From positions 1 through 22,120 of the forward strand of contig CALEWH010000033.1 in the NCBI GenBank assembly GCA_937925475.1: DNA of 22,120 nt, written 5' to 3'. The stretch is from an uncultured Clostridia bacterium. Its GTDB lineage: Bacteria; Bacillota; Clostridia; Christensenellales; UBA1242. Position 1 is the stretch's first letter, and every line of letters starts with the position of its first letter. The notes beneath the pieces were generated by a model. That model worked only from the letters and a program-made list of their open reading frames with translations, was not told the DNA's origin and searched no databases. The position numbers and the translations under genes were made by a program. Positions 7,904 through 15,212 of this stretch are shown piece by piece.

Positions 7904-8683
7904 ATGAGATATATAAGCACACTAATTTCAAGCCTTACAAGGATAATGTTAATATGGATAATATCGTTTGTATGGCTAAACGATGTAATAAAAAATAGTT
8001 ATTTAGCAATAACATTTTCAATCCTTATAAGTGTAGTAATCGAACTACTTTTATCACTACTCTACTACAAAAAAGATAATAAAGAAAAACTAACAAAAGA
8101 AGAAAAACAACAAATAAATGACTGGAAAACTCAGTTGCAATTTATGTCAAACAAACAAATTTGCGATATTTACAAATCAAACACAGACTACGAAATAATC
8201 TATCAAAGAAATAAAATACTAATTAAAAATGGTTATAAATATATAACACCGATATTTGACAAAAGTATAATCGGATATGATGATATAGTATCAATCTACA
8301 AATATGCAAAATCAAAAAATATAACAGAGCTAAATATACATTGTCTAGAATATGATGACAATGCAAATCAAATATCTCGATTAATTAGTGATATAAACAT
8401 AACTTTATGTGACATCAATTATATTTATAAAAACATAATCAAAAACAATGATTATACAAATCGCAATTTTCAAAAAACAATAACAATTAAAGACTCAAAC
8501 AGAATAAATTATCTTGATGTTGTCTTTAATAAAAAAATAGTAAAAAATTATATTTTTAGCGGAATATTACTGCTTTTTGCATCATTTTTTACAAAATATT
8601 CACTTTTATATGAAATCACTGGTTCAATATTACTTATATTTTCACTTATATGCATACTAAGAAAAAACAAAATAAAATCATAA
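7904..8683 (+). CDS. Unknown four-TM protein with a central cytoplasmic domain
   Basis: 259 residues, not recognised. Two TM helices at the N-terminus (about 10-26 and 33-54), a charged domain of about 150 residues (55-210), then two TM helices (about 214-229 and 234-251) and a basic tail. The central part alternates predicted helices and strands (TELNIHCLEYDDN near 141-153), reminiscent of a Rossmann or restriction-endonuclease-like core, but no catalytic motif is visible. Very AT-rich, no Shine-Dalgarno before the ATG, with possible -10 boxes TATAAT (7860-7865) and TATAAA (7872-7877). Single gene between two minus-strand operons; possibly acquired. Open reading frame likely real; function unknown. 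Confidence 0.6.
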   Translation: MRYISTLISSLTRIMLIWIISFVWLNDVIKNSYLAITFSILISVVIELLLSLLYYKKDNKEKLTKEEKQQINDWKTQLQFMSNKQICDIYKSNTDYEIIYQRNKILIKNGYKYITPIFDKSIIGYDDIVSIYKYAKSKNITELNIHCLEYDDNANQISRLISDINITLCDINYIYKNIIKNNDYTNRNFQKTITIKDSNRINYLDVVFNKKIVKNYIFSGILLLFASFFTKYSLLYEITGSILLIFSLICILRKNKIKS

Positions 8684-8724
8684 ATTGATGTATTTTTAAA
8701 GACAAAAAATACACTCATACAAAC

Positions 8725-8758
8725 AAAAAATAATTGCAAAAATTTGCAATTATTTTTT
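8725..8758. terminator. Bidirectional intrinsic terminator
   Basis: A near-perfect 16-bp inverted repeat (8725-8740 against 8743-8758), with an A-run on the left arm and a T-run on the right. It lies between two convergent genes (the four-TM protein and yhbY) and can terminate both strands. Confidence 0.75.
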
Positions 8759-8813
8759 CCTTATTTTCTATAATCTTTCAATCCGCTAATCATTAGCAAT
8801 CATCCAAAAAATC

Positions 8814-9125
8814 TTAGCGAACAATTTTTCTGACCATTTCAAGTTTTTTATCTGTCTTTTTATCCGACTTTTTATAAATCAAAATTTTGCTTCCGATCAC
8901 TGTCACAACTTCGCAGTCACACACTCTTTCTATTTCGCTCGCAATGTCTTTTGCCGATGACAAAGAAGTGTTTTGAACTTTGATTTTTATAATTTCGTAA
9001 GCATACAAATTGTCATTGATTTGTTTGACTACATTTTCATCCAACTCATCTTTTCCTATATATACTAGGTCAGGCAAATTTTGTCCATATGATCTTAGTT
9101 TTATTCTTTGTTCTTTTGTAAGCAT
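8814..9125 (-). CDS. yhbY: YhbY-family (CRM domain) RNA-binding protein
   Basis: 103 residues, essentially one CRS1/YhbY domain, which in bacteria associates with pre-50S ribosome particles. Recognised by LTKEQRIKLRSYGQNLPDLVYIGK (read as two halves), LYAYEIIKIKV and VVTVIGSKILIYKKS, with a lysine-rich tail. Start follows GAGGAG five bases upstream. It is 2 bases after obg, another 50S assembly factor, a common pairing. Confidence 0.9.
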   Translation of the reverse strand: MLTKEQRIKLRSYGQNLPDLVYIGKDELDENVVKQINDNLYAYEIIKIKVQNTSLSSAKDIASEIERVCDCEVVTVIGSKILIYKKSDKKTDKKLEMVRKIVR

Positions 9126-9127
9126 TT

Positions 9128-10393
9128 TTACTCCTCGTACTCAAATTCGATGTCACCAATTATTACTGTGTCACCTTCTTTTAGTCCTTTTTCTTTTAGT
9201 TTGTCAATGATGCCTTCATCTCTTAGTTGTTTTTGGAAATATGCATTTGATGTATAATCTTCAAGCACTACTCTTCTAGTGATTTCATCAATTTGATTTC
9301 CAGTAACCTTGTATGTTCGATTGTCTATTTTTGTAATTGTGTACTCTTTGGTGTCACGCTTATCTATATCATACTCTTCGACTTCTAGTCTTTCACTCTT
9401 TGGCAAAGTGGCAAGTTTTTGTACTACTGCTTTCAACAATTCGTTTAGACCCACATAACTTACCGCACTAATTTCAAAGACTTGAACATCAGGATTAAGT
9501 TTTGATTTGAAAGCATCTATTTCTTTTCTATCTTGAACCAAATCACATTTGTTTAGTGCTACAATTTGTGGTATGTTTGCTACTTTTTCACTATAATTTT
9601 CAAGTTCGCGATTGATGGCTAGATAGTCTTCAAACGGATCTCGACCTTCACTGCCTGAGATGTCGACTACATGTATAAGTAGTTTTGTGCGCTCGATATG
9701 TCTTAAAAAGTCAAGGCCAAGTCCAACGCCTTCGCTCGCACCCGAAATAAGACCCGGAATATCCGCCATTACAAATGATGTATCGAATGCATTAACAACA
9801 CCAATATTTGGTGCAAGTGTAGTAAAGTGATAATTTGCAATCTTTGGTTTTGCATTGCTTACAGACGCTAGCAGAGTGCTCTTTCCGACATTAGGAAAAC
9901 CTATAAGCCCTACATCTGCGATTGTCTTCAATTCAAGGATAATTTCAAAAGGTTTTGTTTTTACACCCAACTCACTATATCGTGGTGCTTGACGAGTGGC
10001 TGTCGCAAATTTTGCATTGCCCCTTCCACCCATTCCGCCTTTAAGCAAAACGATTTCATCATTAATATCAATCATATCAGCAAGGACTTTATTGTTTTGC
10101 GCATTTCTAATAACAGTGCCAAGTGGAACATAAATGATAATGTCATTGCCATACTTGCCATAGCAGTTGTTTCCGCCACCGTCTTGTCCATTTTCAGCAA
10201 TGAAATGTTTTTTAAAACGGAACTCGCCCAAATTGGATACTTTGTCAGTTACCTTAAATATGATGCTACCACCATTTCCACCATCGCCACCGTCTGGCCC
10301 GCCATTTGGGACAAACTTCTCACGACGAAAACTTACTTTTCCGTTTCCACCATCACCTGCTTTGCAAGTGATCTTCACCTTATCCATCAACAT
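9128..10393 (-). CDS. obg: Obg family GTPase
   Basis: 421 residues, full length. The N-terminal glycine-rich Obg fold (1-157) has GGPDGGDGGNGGS, followed by a GTPase domain with G1 GFPNVGKST (165-173), G3 DIPG (211-214) and G4 NKCD, and a C-terminal OCT domain. Obg is an essential GTPase in 50S maturation and stress/growth control. The first ATG (10393) is chosen over the ATG two codons later because GGAGG sits 8 bases before it. That site lies inside the last codons of nth (Arg-Gly-Gly-Lys-stop), which should couple translation of the two genes. Confidence 0.97.
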   Translation of the reverse strand: MLMDKVKITCKAGDGGNGKVSFRREKFVPNGGPDGGDGGNGGSIIFKVTDKVSNLGEFRFKKHFIAENGQDGGGNNCYGKYGNDIIIYVPLGTVIRNAQNNKVLADMIDINDEIVLLKGGMGGRGNAKFATATRQAPRYSELGVKTKPFEIILELKTIADVGLIGFPNVGKSTLLASVSNAKPKIANYHFTTLAPNIGVVNAFDTSFVMADIPGLISGASEGVGLGLDFLRHIERTKLLIHVVDISGSEGRDPFEDYLAINRELENYSEKVANIPQIVALNKCDLVQDRKEIDAFKSKLNPDVQVFEISAVSYVGLNELLKAVVQKLATLPKSERLEVEEYDIDKRDTKEYTITKIDNRTYKVTGNQIDEITRRVVLEDYTSNAYFQKQLRDEGIIDKLKEKGLKEGDTVIIGDIEFEYEE

Positions 10394-10394
10394 A

Positions 10395-11015
10395 TCATTT
10401 TCCTCCTCGATAATTACAAATTTCTCTCAAACCGCATCCAGCGCACTTTGGATTTCGCGCAGTGCAATAATATCTTCCAAACAACAATATCAAGTGGTGA
10501 ACTTCGTTCCAGTCCTTTGGCTCAAAGAGTTTTGTCAAGTCATCTTCGACACCACGAACTTTTTCAGATTTACTAAGTCCCAGTCTTCGTGACACTCGAT
10601 AAACATGTGTGTCAACAGGAATTTCGGGCACCCCAAAACCCACTGTCAATACGACATTTGCAGTTTTTCTGCCCACTCCGCTTAAACTTTCAAGGTCTTT
10701 CCTATTATCAGGAACTTGTCCACCAAAGCGTGATACAATGTCTTTGCTACAATCTATAATGTTTCTGCTTTTGTTGTGATAAAACCCGCATGGCTTCACA
10801 ACCGCTTCGACATCTTCAATACTAGCATTTGCAAGTTTTTGCGGACTATCCCATTTGGCAAACAAATCCTTTGTGACAATGTTTACTCTTTTGTCTGTGC
10901 ATTGAGCACTCAAAATGACCGCTATAAGCAGTTGGAAATTGTCAGCAAAGTCAAGTTCGCACTTGGGTGCAGAAATTAAAGTCCTAAGATAATCAAGCAA
11001 TTTTTCTTTTTCCAT
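10395..11015 (-). CDS. nth: Endonuclease III (DNA glycosylase/AP lyase)
   Basis: 206 residues from the ATG at 11015. Base-excision repair enzyme for oxidised pyrimidines. Helix-hairpin-helix LSGVGRKTANVVL with catalytic Lys117, catalytic Asp135 in PVDTHVYRV, and a 4Fe-4S loop C184-x6-C191-x2-C194-x5-C200, all intact. An upstream in-frame ATG at 11021 would add two residues, but it lies between a strong -10 box and its predicted +1, which falls on the ATG at 11015. The shorter, leaderless start is therefore preferred; no Shine-Dalgarno precedes either ATG. Followed 1 base later by obg. Confidence 0.95.
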   Translation of the reverse strand: MEKEKLLDYLRTLISAPKCELDFADNFQLLIAVILSAQCTDKRVNIVTKDLFAKWDSPQKLANASIEDVEAVVKPCGFYHNKSRNIIDCSKDIVSRFGGQVPDNRKDLESLSGVGRKTANVVLTVGFGVPEIPVDTHVYRVSRRLGLSKSEKVRGVEDDLTKLFEPKDWNEVHHLILLFGRYYCTARNPKCAGCGLREICNYRGGK

Positions 11016-11021
11016 AGGCAT

Positions 11022-11049
11022 ATTATATCACAAAAATATTGTTTTTCAA
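11022..11049 (-). promoter_or_regulatory. Strong extended -10 promoter of nth-obg-yhbY
   Basis: Minus strand: TTGAAA (11049-11044), 16-base spacer, TGATATAAT with TATAAT at 11027-11022. The +1 predicted by the usual distance is 11015, exactly the A of the second in-frame ATG of nth. There is no room for a ribosome binding site in such a transcript. Confidence 0.65.
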
Positions 11050-11068
11050 TGTAAAATGCAAATAAATT

Positions 11069-11194
11069 TTATTTGTCCAAACAGCAATACTTCTTTATAA
11101 AATCTCTTACACATGGCGCCAAGTGAGTGTTTACAAAATTTTGGCTCGGATGCAATCGATCAGCGATGTTTGAATCTATCTCACTCGAAAACAT
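11069..11194 (-). CDS. Possible 41-residue small protein
   Basis: An ORF of 41 codons starts 4 bases after the stop of the DUF3343 gene and fills most of the gap before the nth promoter. The product contains three cysteines (CVRDFIKKYCC near the C-terminus) and is mixed rather than low-complexity, with higher GC than the surrounding spacer. No Shine-Dalgarno is seen; translation would rely on coupling to the upstream gene. No family recognised. It may also be degraded 3' sequence of a former gene. Confidence 0.3.
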   Translation of the reverse strand: MFSSEIDSNIADRLHPSQNFVNTHLAPCVRDFIKKYCCLDK

Positions 11195-11198
11195 ATTG

Positions 11199-11456
11199 TT
11201 ATTTTACAGGGACAAAAACTATTCGACCACCCACCGATCTTTTAGCAAAAAATCCAGCAAACGAATAGTTGTTGGATACACCCAAAAGGTGTTTGGCCTT
11301 GTTTAGGTTGTTGGACGCAAACACAACTGAAAGTCCGCACGAACTAGTTATTTCGCGTGGGGTGTTTATGATACGAGTTTTGACACCATAACCGTTAAGA
11401 CCGCGTGAAAACGCAAGTGCTTGAGTACGATTTTGAAAAACAGCCAATACTTCCAT
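11199..11456 (-). CDS. DUF3343 protein (putative Se/S carrier-like)
   Basis: 85 residues, typical of DUF3343, a small ferredoxin-like family annotated as putative selenium/sulfur carrier. Diagnostic features: the N-terminal VLAVFQNRTQALAFSRGL, then TPREITSSCGLSVVF with the invariant Cys40 before Gly-Leu-Ser. Start ATG has AAGGAG six bases upstream. It is divergent from a class V aminotransferase of the family that usually accompanies DUF3343 in Clostridia, suggesting the two handle persulfide or selenide together; that role is inference. Confidence 0.8.
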   Translation of the reverse strand: MEVLAVFQNRTQALAFSRGLNGYGVKTRIINTPREITSSCGLSVVFASNNLNKAKHLLGVSNNYSFAGFFAKRSVGGRIVFVPVK

Positions 11457-11466
11457 ACTCTTCTCC

Positions 11467-11500
11467 TTAACAAATCACCCCATTACTTCATATTATTATA
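11467..11500. promoter_or_regulatory. Overlapping divergent promoters
   Basis: Plus strand: TTAACA (11467-11472), 18-base spacer, TATTAT (11491-11496), serving the cysteine-desulfurase-like gene. Minus strand: TATAAT at 11500-11495 for the DUF3343 gene, with only a weak -35. The two -10 boxes overlap by two bases, so polymerase can occupy only one at a time. Confidence 0.4.
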
Positions 11501-11542
11501 GAAAAGATAATTGTGTTAATAAAAGGAGTTAATATAAAAACC

Positions 11543-12667
11543 ATGATATACCTAGACAATGCCTCAACCACCCACAAAAAACCTCGCTCAGTGCTAAAAA
11601 GCGTTAGACGCGGACTTACATCACTTTCAGTTAATGCAGGCCGTGGCGGATACGACCTTTCGATTAGAGCGGGTCAAGAAGTGTACAACACACGAGCCAT
11701 AATAAGCGAATTTTTGCACAACGACACCCCAGAAAATGTTATATTTACAGGGAGTTGTACGCAAGCGATAAACCTTGGTTTGCGTGGAAGCGTCAAACCT
11801 CACGGGCACATTGTCACAACTACATTTGAGCACAATAGTGTACTCCGAACACTCGAATATATGCGCAAAAAATACGATGTTTCGTATTCGATAATCGAAC
11901 CTAAAAGTATGGTCATAACCAAAGAAGAGATACTTGCAAAAATCCGTCCAAACACATATATGATAGCGGTTAATCATCGAAGTAATGTGTTAGGAGTGAC
12001 ACAAGATATAGAGATGATAGGCAAAATTTGCAAGGAGAAAAAACTCATCTTTTTTGTTGACGGAGCCCAAAGCATAGGACACACCAAAATCAACATGCAA
12101 AAATGGAACATAAATATGATGTCGCTTGCGGGACACAAAGGAACATTTGCCCCACAAGGAATAGGTGCACTGATTTTAAACAACATAAAAATCAATCCGA
12201 TTATTTTTGGCGGAACAGGAACATACAGTGAAAGCATTAATCAGCCGACAGATGCACCCGAAGGTCTTGAAAGCGGAACACTATCTCTAACCAACATTTT
12301 AGGTTTGCAAGCAGGCGTCAAATTTGCTATCAAAAACAGTGAAAAAATAAGGTCGAAAATAGAAAAATTGTCGACAATCTTGTACACAGGACTAAAACAA
12401 AATCCGCAAGTGATAGTGTACAGCCCAAAAGAAAATGGCGGTCTCATCTCCTTTAATATAAAGGGCAAAACTAGCAGTGAAGTAAGCGACATTTTGTCAG
12501 AGAAATATCACATATGTACACGAAGCGGACTGCACTGCGCACCACTTGTGCACAAATACAAAAACACTCTAAGTCTAGGTATGGTACGAGTATCACTATC
12601 TTTTTTCAATAGTTATCGTGACATAACAAAATTAATAAAGGCGGTAGACGAAATTTCTACCACCTAA
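11543..12667 (+). CDS. Class V aminotransferase, cysteine-desulfurase-like (TIGR01977 type)
   Basis: 374 residues from the ATG at 11543, PLP fold type I. Key positions: N-terminal MIYLDNASTT, His97 in FEHNSVLR (ring stacking), Asp173/Gln176 in DGAQSIGH, the Schiff-base Lys199 in LAGHKG, and the catalytic Cys332 in RSGLHCAPL, the SufS-like short-loop form. This matches cysteine desulfurase / selenocysteine lyase enzymes that release S or Se from cysteine as an enzyme persulfide. A GTG at 11513 in frame lacks a ribosome site; AAAGGAG lies about 14 bases before the chosen ATG. No IscU, SufU or SelD is nearby; the divergent DUF3343 protein is the likely partner. Its 3' end overlaps the subtilisin gene by 11 bases. 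Confidence 0.85.
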   Translation: MIYLDNASTTHKKPRSVLKSVRRGLTSLSVNAGRGGYDLSIRAGQEVYNTRAIISEFLHNDTPENVIFTGSCTQAINLGLRGSVKPHGHIVTTTFEHNSVLRTLEYMRKKYDVSYSIIEPKSMVITKEEILAKIRPNTYMIAVNHRSNVLGVTQDIEMIGKICKEKKLIFFVDGAQSIGHTKINMQKWNINMMSLAGHKGTFAPQGIGALILNNIKINPIIFGGTGTYSESINQPTDAPEGLESGTLSLTNILGLQAGVKFAIKNSEKIRSKIEKLSTILYTGLKQNPQVIVYSPKENGGLISFNIKGKTSSEVSDILSEKYHICTRSGLHCAPLVHKYKNTLSLGMVRVSLSFFNSYRDITKLIKAVDEISTT

Positions 12668-13784
12668 ACCAACCATAGCCTTCTCTGTTGCGGTTTCCAT
12701 TTAAGACTATACCCTTATTTAATATGTATCTTTTGACCATATCTGGCGAATACGAAGGGTGGTCTTTCAAAACCCTACTACACATAGATACAATCATAGG
12801 AGTGGACACACTGGTTCCACTCATTTTTGCGTAAAATGCACCGTCGAGTTTGAAATTTGCCAGCCCTACAATCTCCACCCCAGGCGCTACGATGTCGGGT
12901 TTGTATCTGCCATTTGCAGGCCCTCTACTCGAAAAATCCGCTACTTCAAACTTACTAATATCGTAGTACTCTCCCACACGATTGTCATCGATTGAACCCA
13001 CAGTTATCACCTTGCTACTTGCCCCAGGGGATTTAATCGTCTCAGCGTCCGGCCCACTATTTCCACCCGCACAAACCACCACAATTCCATTGTCCCAAAG
13101 TGCTTCTGCACCTTTAATCAAAGGGTCGTTTTCGCCAATTGTGTTGCTACCAAAACTCATACATACAATTCGGATATTATATGTTTTGCGATTGTCGTGC
13201 ACCCACTGCATCGCACTAAGGATTGTGCCAGCACCAGTTTCGCCATTTTTGTCGAGTGCCTTTATGCTTATAATGTTTGACGACAAGTCCATTCCTGAAT
13301 ACTTGCCATTGCTTGCAATCCCCTTGCCACATATCACACCTGTTACGAATGTGCCATGACCATTGTCGTCATAAATTTGCGTCTTGTTGTTGACCAAATC
13401 CAACCACTTTATGATAGGATTTCTAGCGCCAACTATGTCTATGTGCGGATACACTCCTGTATCTATTATTGCAATCGAAAATGGCGAATTTGTCGCAGTA
13501 TTTGGGACATTCATTATTTCCTTAGAAACCTTGATTTGTGCACTTACCTTGACAGATTGTGTTATGTATTTTACTTCTTCATGTCCGACCAAATCAAATA
13601 TGTTTTTATAACTAAGTTTGACACCAAAAGCCTTAATAAAAGGATACTTTTGTACGATTTTTTTGCTTCCCAAGAGCCTACTTAGCCTCAAATAATCCTT
13701 GGCATAAACTATGCAATCGACCTGCTTTGATTTGTTTTGAACACTTACAAGGCTTAGAAGAGACGGCGAAATTTTGTTATACAT
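12657..13784 (-). CDS. Intracellular subtilisin-like serine protease (S8)
   Basis: 375 residues from the ATG at 13784, which has GGAG ten bases upstream; an upstream ATG at 13832 lies inside the preceding gene and has no such site. Residues about 20-95 form a propeptide-like region. The catalytic domain shows Asp108 (AIIDTGVYPHID), His143 (NGHGTFVTGV), oxyanion Asn242 (CAGGNSG) and Ser325 (SGTSVSTPM), all intact. No signal peptide or TM segment, so it should act in the cytoplasm, like AprX-type enzymes. It overlaps the 94-residue gene upstream by 8 bases (same operon) and the convergent desulfurase-like gene by 11 bases. Confidence 0.9.
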   Translation of the reverse strand: MYNKISPSLLSLVSVQNKSKQVDCIVYAKDYLRLSRLLGSKKIVQKYPFIKAFGVKLSYKNIFDLVGHEEVKYITQSVKVSAQIKVSKEIMNVPNTATNSPFSIAIIDTGVYPHIDIVGARNPIIKWLDLVNNKTQIYDDNGHGTFVTGVICGKGIASNGKYSGMDLSSNIISIKALDKNGETGAGTILSAMQWVHDNRKTYNIRIVCMSFGSNTIGENDPLIKGAEALWDNGIVVVCAGGNSGPDAETIKSPGASSKVITVGSIDDNRVGEYYDISKFEVADFSSRGPANGRYKPDIVAPGVEIVGLANFKLDGAFYAKMSGTSVSTPMIVSMCSRVLKDHPSYSPDMVKRYILNKGIVLNGNRNREGYGWFRW

Positions 13785-14061
13785 TTCTACTTTTCTCCAA
13801 CAACTCTTGCATTGTTTTTTTCTGCTCGGCACTTAGATACGGCGATAAAACACTATCAAGTTTGTTGCACTCTTCATCACTTAGCCCACCTTCCATTTTC
13901 TTCTGTTTGCTCGCCCGCAAAAACTCAGACATAAGTTCGTCTTTGCTTAGCCGACTATATTTATCGAGCATATCTTGGATGTCGCCTTGTTCCATTTTTT
14001 TATTTTTGACATTGCTGTTTTTGGGCTGGCTTGTTTTTGTGTACTCACTAAATTTTGACAT
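13777..14061 (-). CDS. Small helical protein of unknown function
   Basis: 94 residues, highly charged, no cysteine-rich, TM or signal features. Residues about 25-92 are predicted helical (DIQDMLDKYSRLSKDELM; YLSAEQKKTMQELLEKS). Not recognised. A strong AAAGGAGG site lies five bases before the ATG, so it is a real gene. It overlaps the start of the subtilisin gene by 8 bases, which implies coupled expression and perhaps a regulator, inhibitor or substrate of that protease. Its SKDELMSEFLRASK segment loosely resembles SQNELLKMMLPMLS in the divergent gene at 14130. Confidence 0.65.
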   Translation of the reverse strand: MSKFSEYTKTSQPKNSNVKNKKMEQGDIQDMLDKYSRLSKDELMSEFLRASKQKKMEGGLSDEECNKLDSVLSPYLSAEQKKTMQELLEKSRNV

Positions 14062-14083
14062 CGTCCCCTCCTTTTATTCACTA

Positions 14084-14111
14084 ATTATTATATGAAATCA
14101 TATATAATAAT
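14084..14111. promoter_or_regulatory. Palindromic divergent promoter/operator
   Basis: Perfect 10-bp inverted repeat (14084-14093 and 14102-14111) around an 8-base centre. Each arm contains a -10 box pointing outward: TATAAT on the plus strand at 14103-14108 and on the minus strand at 14092-14087. It lies midway between the divergent small genes; -35 boxes are weak on both sides, so an activator or the symmetry itself may matter. Confidence 0.45.
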
Positions 14112-14129
14112 GTTTATGGAGGTGGTGCG

Positions 14130-14573
14130 ATGTTAGACAACATTTCTGACGAATACCCATATGGAAAATTTCCGACCGAATACACAAAACAAGGTCAAGC
14201 AGTACTTATGCAAAAGTTTTTAAATCCGTCGCATGATACAAAACCAGCACCGCCACAACCTGACACCGTTGAAACATTCAGTCATTCTCCAAGTGTTAGT
14301 GCCAGCGAAAACTCAGGCCCACTCAACTCCGAACCGCGAATGGATATTCACAAACTAATGCCACTAATCAAGAGTATGTCGCAAAACAAATCAATAAGTC
14401 AAAACGAACTACTCAAAATGATGTTGCCGATGTTGAGCGGTGGAAACGGAGAATACAACGAACTCATTTCAATGATGATAGATAAAAACAGTCAAGAAAA
14501 AGACCTTGTAGAAAAAAGTATCGAAGAAAATCCAAACAAACCCAAAATATCATCATTCAGACGCGTCGAATAA
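14130..14573 (+). CDS. Hypothetical protein
   Basis: 147 residues, no recognised family. The first half is Pro/Ser-rich and probably disordered (about residues 45-75). The second half carries Met-rich helical segments (HKLMPLIKSMSQNKS; NELLKMMLPMLSGGNGEY; ELISMMIDKN). No TM or signal peptide. GGAGG precedes the ATG by seven bases, supporting a real gene. Divergent from the 94-residue gene and subtilisin across a symmetrical promoter region. Confidence 0.6.
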   Translation: MLDNISDEYPYGKFPTEYTKQGQAVLMQKFLNPSHDTKPAPPQPDTVETFSHSPSVSASENSGPLNSEPRMDIHKLMPLIKSMSQNKSISQNELLKMMLPMLSGGNGEYNELISMMIDKNSQEKDLVEKSIEENPNKPKISSFRRVE

Positions 14574-14633
14574 TTTTTGATCTTTACACAACTATCTCAA
14601 ACAATCCTTTCAAACAACATTCTAAAATATTTT

Positions 14634-14673
14634 TCAAGACAAAAAAATCACCCATATTTCAGGGTGATTTTTT
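14634..14673. terminator. Left copy of a 40-bp terminator repeat
   Basis: Hairpin TCACCC (14648-14653), loop ATATTTCA, GGGTGA (14662-14667), with A7 on the left and T6 on the right, so it can terminate both strands. It ends the plus-strand gene at 14573 and, on the minus strand, the toxin cassette. All 40 bases are identical to 17182-17221. Confidence 0.85.
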
Positions 14674-14723
14674 ATATCATAAGTATAGCGAATAATTTGG
14701 AAACTTAAAATCTCTAAATATTT

Positions 14724-15212
14724 TTATTTTCCAGATTTGCAAATGTCAACATTAGTCTTTTTACAAACTTTTTTTTCACGATTCAAACTATCCAAGTCAT
14801 CACAATTATATAGTTTTTTAAAAGATTCTGTGAAGAAACTCTTATTTTCCACCAAACCCTCTATCATACAATTTACTTTATAACTATCCAATTTACTTAA
14901 AGAGTTTGAATATTTCTTTAAGATTTTTAAACACTTTTGTGGATACAATGGATACAAATATTCAGCTGCCGATGACGCCACTACAAGGTTTTTACTATCC
15001 AACAATTTAATAAATTCCGCCAAACCACTTTCACTTGATACTAATAGTTTTACAGTTTTTGTGATTTGAGAAGACACGGACTTCGCTTTATTATAATCAT
15101 GCTCTACATTATTGATTATTTTATCAGTACTCTCATAGTCCTTTATAAAAATAGAATTATTTATAAATATCTCTATAAGGTCTTTAATATTCATATTTGA
15201 TTTTATAGCCAT
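14724..15212 (-). CDS. Candidate immunity protein (alpha-helical, HEAT-like)
   Basis: 162 residues, predicted all-helical and cytoplasmic with no signal peptide. The segment NLVVASSAAEYLYPLYPQKC and the following KILKKYSNSL resemble helical-repeat proteins of the DUF2019 kind, some of which are assigned as immunity proteins to nuclease toxins; similarity is from memory and tentative. Its ATG overlaps the toxin stop by 10 bases with AGGAG about ten bases upstream inside the toxin gene, so the two are translated together. Position directly after a toxin gene is the standard place for the cognate immunity gene. Confidence 0.6.
   Translation of the reverse strand: MAIKSNMNIKDLIEIFINNSIFIKDYESTDKIINNVEHDYNKAKSVSSQITKTVKLLVSSESGLAEFIKLLDSKNLVVASSAAEYLYPLYPQKCLKILKKYSNSLSKLDSYKVNCMIEGLVENKSFFTESFKKLYNCDDLDSLNREKKVCKKTNVDICKSGK

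Noticed and set aside
11627..12492. Minus-strand ORFs antisense to the desulfurase-like gene
   Set aside because: The plus-strand frame carries a full set of PLP and Cys active-site residues; the antisense frames have no recognisable features.
13785..13832. Longer N-terminus of the subtilisin with a CKSC motif
   Set aside because: The extra codons lie inside the upstream 94-residue gene and lack a ribosome site, while the ATG at 13784 has GGAG upstream.
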